Source: Ruminococcaceae bacterium UBA2719
Lineage (GTDB): Bacteria > Bacillota > Clostridia > Oscillospirales > Acutalibacteraceae
Assembly: GCA_002353935.1 (NCBI GenBank)
Contig: DEKP01000030.1
Span: 1-48,113 of the forward strand
Reading direction: 5' to 3'
DNA length: 48,113 nucleotides
Shown here: piece by piece, positions 42,916 to 48,113 of the stretch
Layout: each line of letters starts with the position of its first letter
How positions within the stretch are numbered: the stretch's first letter is position 1
Translations under genes and position numbers: made by a program
Notes under the pieces: generated by a model
Databases searched by the model: none
What the model was told of the DNA's origin: nothing
What the model saw: the letters and a program-made list of their open reading frames with translations, nothing else

Positions 42916-43794
42916 ATGCACGATATATGGAATCCGTGGCACGGCTGCAAAAAGTGCAGCGAAGGCTGTCAAAATTGCTATATGTACTTTCTTGATGAAC
43001 AGCGAGGAAAAAACGGAGCGGATATATACAAAACCAAAGCCGGATTTCGCTATCCGCTTTCAAAGGACAGATACGGAAATTATAAGGTAAAAAGCGGAGA
43101 ACAGCTTCGTGTGTGTATGACCTCGGATTTTTTCCTGGAGGAAGCGGACAAGTGGCGAGATGAAGCGTGGGGCATTATTCGGCAACGTCCCGACGTTATA
43201 TTTTTTCTGTTGACAAAGCGCCCACAGCGAGTTCGTGATTCTTTGCCATATGATTGGGGCGACGGCTGGGAGAATGTATTTTTCAATGTCAGTTGCGAAA
43301 ATCAAAAACGGGCAGATGAACGCATTCCGATATTATTGTCGCTGCCCTTCAAGCACAAGGGCATTATGTGCGCGCCCTTTATCGGCGAAATAAGCATCAA
43401 AGAATATCTCAAAAGCGGACAGCTCGAACAGGTGATTTGCGACGGCGAAAACTATTCGGGAGCGCGTCCGTGTCATTGTGAGTGGGTAAAAAAGCTTCAT
43501 GACGAGTGTAAAGAATACAACGTCACCTTTGCGTTTGTTGGCACAGGCAGACGCTTTGTAAAAAACGGCAAGCTCTATCAAATTGAAGGCAACTCTGTAC
43601 AGGCAAATCAAGCCTACAAATCCGGACTTAGCTTCAAGGGCAAACCGATTGATTTTAAGCTTTGTAATCTTCTCGGTATGCCGATATCAAACGACAGGCG
43701 CTACACCCCATATTTTGGAGACAAATGCAAAACCTGCGGTATGAAAATCATCTGCAACGGTTGCACCCGATGCGGAAAATGTGTGAAGCCCTAA
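42916..43794 (+). CDS. DUF5131 (phage Gp37/Gp68-like) protein with zinc-ribbon tail
   Basis: 292 residues. The N-terminus WNPWHGCKKCSEGCQNCYMY carries clustered cysteines reminiscent of radical SAM proteins. VCMTSDFFLEEADKWRDEAW and FFLLTKRPQR are family blocks, and NVSCENQKRADERIPILLSL follows. The C-terminus adds a Cys-rich segment with CKTCGMKIIC and CTRCGKC. The family occurs in phages and in chromosomes; its reaction is unknown to me. Start ATG 42916 follows AGAGGTG; GTG 42910 is inside the site. Confidence 0.85.
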   Translation: MHDIWNPWHGCKKCSEGCQNCYMYFLDEQRGKNGADIYKTKAGFRYPLSKDRYGNYKVKSGEQLRVCMTSDFFLEEADKWRDEAWGIIRQRPDVIFFLLTKRPQRVRDSLPYDWGDGWENVFFNVSCENQKRADERIPILLSLPFKHKGIMCAPFIGEISIKEYLKSGQLEQVICDGENYSGARPCHCEWVKKLHDECKEYNVTFAFVGTGRRFVKNGKLYQIEGNSVQANQAYKSGLSFKGKPIDFKLCNLLGMPISNDRRYTPYFGDKCKTCGMKIICNGCTRCGKCVKP

Positions 43795-44232
43795 CATCAA
43801 AGTCTATAGGAGCATTTTTAATAAGCTTTTGATACACTAAACACTAAAACTATCTCCAAACAGATATTTCGATAACTAAGACATTGCTGCGTTGAATTCT
43901 AAATTACATAAAAGCAGTCCAAAAGGGCTGTTTTTTATTTTTCAACCTATAATTGCTGATATTATAAACGGTTTAAATAAAACTAAAACGCAATTACAAC
44001 TTTATATTGTATCAGATACAAATTTTCGCTCATTTTAAAAAATACTGAGAGAGAAACAGCTTTCCGGCAGCTTTATAAATACTTTTATGCTTTGCAGTTT
44101 CTATAAAATATTCGATGTGTTTAAATTTTATACTACCACATCTTAAGAAGTTTATATCATAAGTTTAAATTGTGACATCCTTTTTCAAAAAACAATAGAC
44201 AAAAAACAATAAACAATAAATAATAAAAGCAG
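43795..44232. other. AT-rich intergenic region with one weak terminator
   Basis: A terminator-like hairpin CAGTCC/GGGCTG with a T run at 43915-43936 probably ends the DUF5131 transcript. The remaining 290 bp are AT-rich with short ACAATA repeats (44190-44223). No clear promoter, gene or RNA was found. Confidence 0.55.
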
Positions 44233-44241
44233 GTGATAATA

Positions 44242-45024
44242 ATGACACAAACAGAAAGAAGATATTATTTGATTCAAACGTTGCTCTTAGAGCGCAGGGA
44301 AAGTATAGAAATACCAACAGATGAGTATAATCAAAAGCGACTTCTACGTTCGCTTTTCAATATTCGTATGCCTAAAGCTATCGGTGAAGATTTTTTAAAA
44401 ATCCAAGATGAATATTTGCAGGAAGAAACGCGAAAAAAAGGTATCACAAATATTAACAGTTTAGATGCAGTTCAAAAGGACATCTATCTTTGGCAAGGCG
44501 ATATTACTACGATCAAATGCGATGCGATTGTAAACGCTGCCAACAGTCAAATGCTCGGTTGCTTCTCTCCCTGCCACGGCTGTATCGACAACGCGATACA
44601 TACCTTTTCCGGCATTCAACTGCGCAAAACTTGCAACGAGATTATGCAAAAACAAGGATATGATGAACCTACAGGAGGAGCTAAAATTACGCCAGCCTAT
44701 AATCTTCCGTGTAAATATGTGATTCATACCGTGGGGCCTATTGTCAGCGACAGCCTTACCAAAGAGGATTGTGAGAATTTAAAAAGCTGTTATCTCTCCT
44801 GTTTGAAACTGGCAGAAAAAAATAAAGTTAACAGTATTGCTTTGTGCTGTATCAGCACAGGCGTTTTTGGCTTCCCCCAGAAAGAAGCGGCAGAAATTGC
44901 GGTAAAAACTATATTAAAATATAAATATGAATACAACAGTAATATAAAAGTGATTTTCAATGTTTTTAAGAACAGCGATTTAGAAATCTATCGAGAGGTG
45001 ATGAAACGTGAAGGAATATTTTGA
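44242..45024 (+). CDS. Zn-type macrodomain ADP-ribosyl hydrolase
   Basis: 260 residues. An N-terminal helical region of about 75 residues precedes the macrodomain. The ligand loop is VNAANSQMLGC (97-107), the zinc-binding cluster is SPCHGCIDNAIH (Cys111, His112, Cys114), and the phosphate loop is STGVFGFP (205-212). Zn-macrodomains of Staphylococcus and Streptococcus reverse ADP-ribosylation made by SirTM on a lipoyl-carrier protein. The next gene here is such a SirTM and overlaps this one by 17 bp. ATG 44242 is chosen behind AGGTGA. Confidence 0.93.
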   Translation: MTQTERRYYLIQTLLLERRESIEIPTDEYNQKRLLRSLFNIRMPKAIGEDFLKIQDEYLQEETRKKGITNINSLDAVQKDIYLWQGDITTIKCDAIVNAANSQMLGCFSPCHGCIDNAIHTFSGIQLRKTCNEIMQKQGYDEPTGGAKITPAYNLPCKYVIHTVGPIVSDSLTKEDCENLKSCYLSCLKLAEKNKVNSIALCCISTGVFGFPQKEAAEIAVKTILKYKYEYNSNIKVIFNVFKNSDLEIYREVMKREGIF

Positions 45025-45991
45025 TTGTTTGCCAAACGGATATCAGGAAACTATTGAAAAAGGGCTTCGTTCAATACGGGATTTCAGCAAAACCTCATAT
45101 GGAATCGGGACAAAATCCGAACAATTTGCAAGGCTGAAAAATGAGCTTTCTAACGCAGATGCAATTGTCATCGGCGCAGGTGCAGGACTATCCACTTCAG
45201 CAGGATTTACATATTCCGGCGAACGTTTTGATAAATACTTTTTTGATTTTAAGCAGCGTTTTAAGATAACCGATATGTATTCAGGTGGATTCTATCCTTT
45301 TCCTAATGCCGAAACACGCTGGGCATGGTGGGCAAGGCACATTTATTACAATCGTTATATCGACCCTTCAAAGCCTGTATATCACGAATTGCTTAAGCTT
45401 GTAAAGAACAAGAATTATTTTATCGTTACAACCAATGTTGACCATCAATTCCAACGAACCGGCTTTGACAAAAGCAGATTATTCTATACACAGGGCGACT
45501 ATGGATTGTTTCAAAATACAAACCTGCAAAAAAACTATGACAACGAAGATTGGGTTTATCAGGCTATGTCAGCCCAAGGCTTTGTCAAAGATAAAAATGG
45601 GATATTTCAAGTTCCGCAAGACAAAAATATTCAAATGCAAATTCCAACCGTGCTCATTCCCAAATGTCCTGATGACGGAAGTGATGTAGCGATGAATCTC
45701 AGAAGTGACGATTCATTTGTTGAGGATGAGGGTTGGCACAGAGCATCGGCAGCATATGCCACCTTCCTCAAGAAGCACGAAAACGACCATGTTCTTTATT
45801 TAGAACTCGGTGTTGGCGGAAATACGCCTGTCATAATCAAATATCCTTTCTGGAATATGACGTTAGCAAATGAAAAAGCTGTATATGCCTGCTTGAATTT
45901 TGAAGAAGCATTTTGTCCTATTGAGATAGAAGAACGAGCTGTGTGTATCAGCGGAGATGCTGCTGAAATAATACACGCTTTGAATGGATAA
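45008..45991 (+). CDS. Class M sirtuin (SirTM), protein ADP-ribosyltransferase
   Basis: 327 residues. The NAD-binding loop is VIGAGAGLSTSAGFTYSGER (54-73). The classical catalytic His is absent; Asn143 and Asp145 (TTNVDHQF) and Gln162 (YTQGDY) have the spacing of the residues described for SirTM enzymes, which ADP-ribosylate rather than deacetylate. The usual two CxxC zinc pairs are missing. It is co-transcribed and overlapping with the macrodomain gene. The start is GTG 45008 behind GAGAGGTGAT. The lipoyl-carrier target (GcvH-L) and ligase usually found in these operons are absent here. Confidence 0.92.
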   Translation: MKEYFDCLPNGYQETIEKGLRSIRDFSKTSYGIGTKSEQFARLKNELSNADAIVIGAGAGLSTSAGFTYSGERFDKYFFDFKQRFKITDMYSGGFYPFPNAETRWAWWARHIYYNRYIDPSKPVYHELLKLVKNKNYFIVTTNVDHQFQRTGFDKSRLFYTQGDYGLFQNTNLQKNYDNEDWVYQAMSAQGFVKDKNGIFQVPQDKNIQMQIPTVLIPKCPDDGSDVAMNLRSDDSFVEDEGWHRASAAYATFLKKHENDHVLYLELGVGGNTPVIIKYPFWNMTLANEKAVYACLNFEEAFCPIEIEERAVCISGDAAEIIHALNG

Positions 45992-46029
45992 ATTCATGCA
46001 GCATTTGTTACAAATGAGATGGTCATATA

Positions 46030-46659
46030 ATGAATAATGCAGCTTATTATTTGAGATATATAGTTGATAATATTCACAGAACGATTGTTGCAACCGTAGA
46101 TAATAACGGTTTACCTGTCACTTGTGCTATTGATATGATGGACACGGACGAAGACAGTCTGTACTTTCTCACTGCAAAAGGCAAAAATTTTTATGACAGA
46201 CTTATTAAAAGAAAATTCCTTGCCTTTACCGCTATGAAAGGCGAGGATACAATGACAAGCACTGCGGTTTCTGTTAGAGGGAAAGTACGTGAATTAGGTT
46301 TTGATAGAATTCCTGAGTTATTTAATAAAAATCCGTATATGAATGAAATATATCAAACACAGAAAAGTCGTCACGCTTTAACCGTATTTCAAATTTATGA
46401 GGGCAGCGGCGAGTGGTTCGATCTTAGCAAAAAGCCAATTGAACGTATGAGCTTTACTTTTGGAAAATTTGAAAGCTGTAAAGCTGAATCAGGCTATTAT
46501 ATAAACGACAACTGTATCGGTTGCAAAAGCTGCCTTGAGGTCTGTCCGCAAGACTGTATCAACTTAACTCAACCGCCTGCTGTAATCAACAGCCAAAACT
46601 GTTTGCACTGCGGAAACTGTTTTTCAATATGCCCTGTCAAAGCAATAATCAAGCTATAG
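46030..46659 (+). CDS. FMN-binding split-barrel protein fused to a 2x[4Fe-4S] ferredoxin
   Basis: 209 residues. The first 130 form a pyridoxamine 5'-phosphate oxidase-like barrel (RTIVATVDNNGLPVTCAIDM, DSLYFLTAKGKNFYDRL). The end carries two ferredoxin motifs, CIGCKSCLEVCPQDC and CLHCGNCFSICPVKAI. It could pass electrons from reduced ferredoxin to flavin and a bound substrate. Only 38 bp separate it from the sirtuin gene, in the same direction, so it is probably the third member of that operon. GAGATGG lies ahead of the ATG. The substrate is unknown. Confidence 0.85.
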   Translation: MNNAAYYLRYIVDNIHRTIVATVDNNGLPVTCAIDMMDTDEDSLYFLTAKGKNFYDRLIKRKFLAFTAMKGEDTMTSTAVSVRGKVRELGFDRIPELFNKNPYMNEIYQTQKSRHALTVFQIYEGSGEWFDLSKKPIERMSFTFGKFESCKAESGYYINDNCIGCKSCLEVCPQDCINLTQPPAVINSQNCLHCGNCFSICPVKAIIKL

Positions 46660-46762
46660 TATAAAGCATTTTAACGATGTGCTTTCACAATTTTCGGCGG
46701 AGTTTTAGTGGAACTGTTCTAGAAAACACTATTTGTCACTCAAAAACAAGAAAAAGAAAATT

Positions 46763-46796
46763 CCTCGGAAACGGCTTAGATAAGCCATTTCTGAGG
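46763..46796 (-). terminator. Probable tRNA-Trp terminator left at the junction
   Basis: Stem 46763-46777 with 46782-46796, followed on the minus strand by a T-rich tract. It sits directly downstream of the tRNA 3' fragment, as a native tRNA terminator would. Confidence 0.6.
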
Positions 46797-46804
46797 ATCG
46801 GATT

Positions 46805-46849
46805 TGGCAGGGGCAGAAGGACTCGAACCCTCGGCACGCGGTTTTGGAG
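46805..46849 (-). other. tRNA-Trp 3' fragment, attachment site of a mobile element
   Basis: On the minus strand this reads the anticodon loop CTCCAAAACCGCG, the T-arm GGGTTCGAGTCC and the acceptor end TGCCCCTGCCA of a tRNA-Trp. The anticodon-proximal sequence upstream (46850 and beyond) does not contain a D-arm or the matching 5' acceptor strand, so it is a 45-bp fragment, not a gene. Duplication of a tRNA 3' end is the mark of tyrosine-recombinase integration. The orientation places the element to the right and the chromosome to the left, with the intact tRNA-Trp expected at the far end outside the window. Confidence 0.8.
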
Positions 46850-47100
46850 CGGCTCTGACATATTACAGCTCCATACCAAGTGGTGCTTTTTGTGAATAGT
46901 AGACAATAATTGCTCTGCCGCATTTGTTAATAGTTACAACATATTTCAGTTGTTTTCAGTTTCATCTGAGTTTTTTATTGTTTTTTGCCGCCATAAATGG
47001 TGGAAACATAACCGACCAATAATCATCTATTTAAGTATCCAGCCAAGTGTATTGTATTCTTATTATATACTGTAATAATTTACTTGTCCATAGTTTAAGG
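46850..47100. other. Element terminus, non-coding
   Basis: About 250 bp between the attachment fragment and the excisionase-like gene. It is AT-rich with no gene. An unusual run of TTG/GTT-rich short repeats near 46940-46985 could include recombinase or Xis arm-type sites, but none can be assigned. Confidence 0.4.
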
Positions 47101-47110
47101 AGAGATGATT

Positions 47111-47302
47111 ATGAATAAAAATCAGAAAACTCTGTCTGATTACCCCGATGTTATATCACCAGAGGAAATAAAAGAAATACTCCGAATTAGCATAAGTGGT
47201 GTATATCATTTGCTTCAAGAAGGAACAATAAAGTCTATCAGAGTTGGAAAAAGATACATCATACCAAAGCAAAGCATTATAGATTTTCTTAGTCTGGAAT
47301 AA
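47111..47302 (+). CDS. Excisionase-like helix-turn-helix protein
   Basis: 63 residues. A single winged-helix domain: ISPEEIKEILRISISGVYHL, then EGTIKSIRVGKRYIIPKQSI. This is the MerR/Xis-like pattern of excisionases of conjugative transposons. It would promote excision or act as a regulator. ATG 47111 follows AAGGAGAG; ATG 47105 is too close. It lies 260 bp inside the presumed element end, where excision genes are often found. Confidence 0.85.
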   Translation: MNKNQKTLSDYPDVISPEEIKEILRISISGVYHLLQEGTIKSIRVGKRYIIPKQSIIDFLSLE

Positions 47303-47373
47303 GCAAATATTGATCGCAGCCTTTTTTTATTTTTGCTTTTGTCGTACAATGATCATAGAAAGGAATGACGAAT

Positions 47374-47553
47374 ATGAAATTGCCTGATTATCATTTGTAC
47401 TTAACCGATGATGAATATAGCCAAGTTATCCATTGCCTTGTGGAACTAAAAAACAAAATGATGGAACAAGGACGATATACTGATGTTATAGACGAGGTTT
47501 TACTTAAGTTTAGTAAAGCCAAGAAAAAGAAAATGAAAATATCTTATAGATAA
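47374..47553 (+). CDS. Small conserved-type protein of the mobile element
   Basis: 59 residues, not recognised. It is hydrophilic, with a helical N-terminal half (YHLYLTDDEYSQVIHCLVEL) and a strongly basic end (KFSKAKKKKMKISYR) that could bind nucleic acid. ATG 47374 is preferred (AAAGGA nine bases upstream). It lies 71 bp after the excisionase-like gene and ends before a strong terminator, so both may be one unit. Confidence 0.7.
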   Translation: MKLPDYHLYLTDDEYSQVIHCLVELKNKMMEQGRYTDVIDEVLLKFSKAKKKKMKISYR

Positions 47554-47567
47554 GCTTCCAATTTCCG

Positions 47568-47607
47568 AGCCTACCTACTCTATTTGAGTGGGTAGGCTTA
47601 TTTTTTT
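47568..47607 (+). terminator. Terminator of the excisionase-region genes
   Basis: Thirteen-position stem, 47568-47580 with 47586-47598, followed by TTATTTTTTTT. Confidence 0.88.
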
Positions 47608-47669
47608 TGAATTTTTAAAATTTTTTTGAAATCAGTGGTCATATTTTTGCTTGTTTTTTTGCATTAAGG

Positions 47670-48069
47670 GTGAAAGGGTTAATTCCGAGCAATCGGAAAA
47701 GACCTTTTCACGAACTTTGACAACTGAATATCATTTCTTCAAGTACGTTACTTGTGTAAGCAGAAATGCAAAGCTATTTCAGCGGTACGCCACGACCTCC
47801 TTTCAGGAGCGAGCGCTAATTCCGTCTGTGAGTATCGGGCTGCTCCCGATATGGCGACAACCTACACAAGCGATAATGATACTTCTCTACGGAGCTGGCG
47901 GAGAACCCGGCAGAGGTGAGATTCCTATGAGCCTGATAGCAGTCAGGCGCTTGAAGAACTTCCCATATAGATTTATCTATCCGCTGGGGTGTCGAGGACA
48001 AATAAGCGGAAAAGTTACATAGCTGTTTTTGCAGGACAGCTATAAAACTATTTGAAAGGAGGAAAACGA
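47670..48069 (+). ncRNA. Long structured leader or RNA ahead of parA
   Basis: About 400 nt without a supported gene but with many complementary segments: 47670-47680 with 47701-47711 (inner TTCCGA/TCGGAA), CTTGTGTA (47751-47758) with TACACAAG (47863-47870), ATCGGG/CCCGAT (47834-47839, 47845-47850), GCCTGA/TCAGGC (47931-47936, 47943-47948), TCCGCT/AGCGGA (47980-47985, 48005-48010) and ATAGCTGT/ACAGCTAT (48019-48026, 48036-48043). Local composition is richer in GC than the flanks. It may be a regulatory leader, a discrete RNA, or an element origin/centromere. No known class was recognised. Confidence 0.6.
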
Positions 48070-48113
48070 ATGCCAAACTGCAAAACTATTGCTATTTGCA
48101 ATCAGAAGGGCGG
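48070..48113 (+). CDS. parA: ParA-family ATPase, 5' end only
   Basis: Only the first 14 codons are inside the window: MPNCKTIAICNQKG. This is the deviant Walker A start (KGGxGKT would follow) of ParA/Soj ATPases used for partitioning of plasmids and integrative elements. AAAGGAGG lies eight bases ahead of the ATG. It is the first recognisable maintenance gene of the mobile element. Confidence 0.85.
   Translation, partial: MPNCKTIAICNQKG

Noticed and set aside
45008..45991. Classical protein deacetylase sirtuin
   Set aside because: The catalytic His and the CxxC zinc pairs are missing, and the Asn/Asp/Gln pattern and operon partner fit SirTM instead.
46805..46880. Intact tRNA-Trp gene on the minus strand
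   Set aside because: The T-arm, variable region and anticodon 3' side are present, but no D-arm and no 5' acceptor strand pairing with TGCCCC can be found upstream.
47651..48022. A 123-residue coding region ahead of parA
   Set aside because: No ribosome binding site or credible start, unusual residue composition, and dense inverted repeats that explain the sequence better as RNA or DNA structure.

Overview
The window is AT-rich DNA from an anaerobic Firmicute, most likely a clostridial gut organism of the Ruminococcus/Oscillospiraceae type. Indicators are a single-chain pyruvate:ferredoxin oxidoreductase, a HydE maturase, an archaeal-type short ProRS, strong AGGAGG ribosome binding sites, sigma-A promoters and Thr-Glu-Pro repeat surface proteins. 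The taxonomic call is an inference from gene content, not from a marker gene.

Left end (1-1100): five complete tandem small-RNA units plus the tail of a sixth. Each has its own promoter, a long stem, an apical motif that can pair with a strand 3' of the stem (pseudoknot) and its own terminator. A SLOG-family gene follows. Positions 1600-8100 hold housekeeping genes: metA (with the acetyl-CoA-type Glu111) behind proS, an acyl carrier protein, a phosphohexomutase, a small HPr-like protein with a structured leader, and an acyltransferase. Positions 8300-11900 hold CstA, a flavin/Rieske oxidoreductase and a DUF421 protein. Positions 12000-16650 hold a complete three-component cell-envelope glycosylation set: a YfhO-like membrane protein divergent from a polyprenyl-phosphate glycosyltransferase and a GtrA flippase. 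NifJ, a CBS/CorC protein, a self-regulated XRE plus membrane-protein pair, Bax inhibitor-like, LEA-like and CpXC proteins, RibF, an M14 peptidase and AsnB with a long acidic tail follow.

Positions 29600-31000 form a B12-uptake unit: a cobalamin riboswitch, a DUF4430 (transcobalamin-like) lipoprotein and an ECF S component. A candidate C-rich regulatory RNA lies at about 31170-31304. Positions 31450-36374 hold a SipW-type signal peptidase and four downstream exported proteins with SipW-dependent signal segments; two of these carry beta-helix-like C-terminal regions. Then come hydE-tcdA-hydrolase, a lipoprotein esterase, an AGCS amino-acid symporter, a SUKH protein and a DUF5131 protein.

Right end: a Zn-type macrodomain, a class M sirtuin (SirTM) and an FMN-barrel/ferredoxin fusion form an operon predicted to run reversible protein ADP-ribosylation linked to redox. 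At 46805-46849 lies a detached 3' half of tRNA-Trp on the minus strand. It marks the end of an integrated mobile element extending to the right, with an excisionase-like gene, a small conserved protein, a long highly structured leader and the first codons of a ParA gene.

The strongest candidates for undescribed or under-described biology are the tandem pseudoknotted RNA array, the macrodomain/SirTM/flavin-ferredoxin operon, the structured leader ahead of parA, and the SipW substrate cluster.
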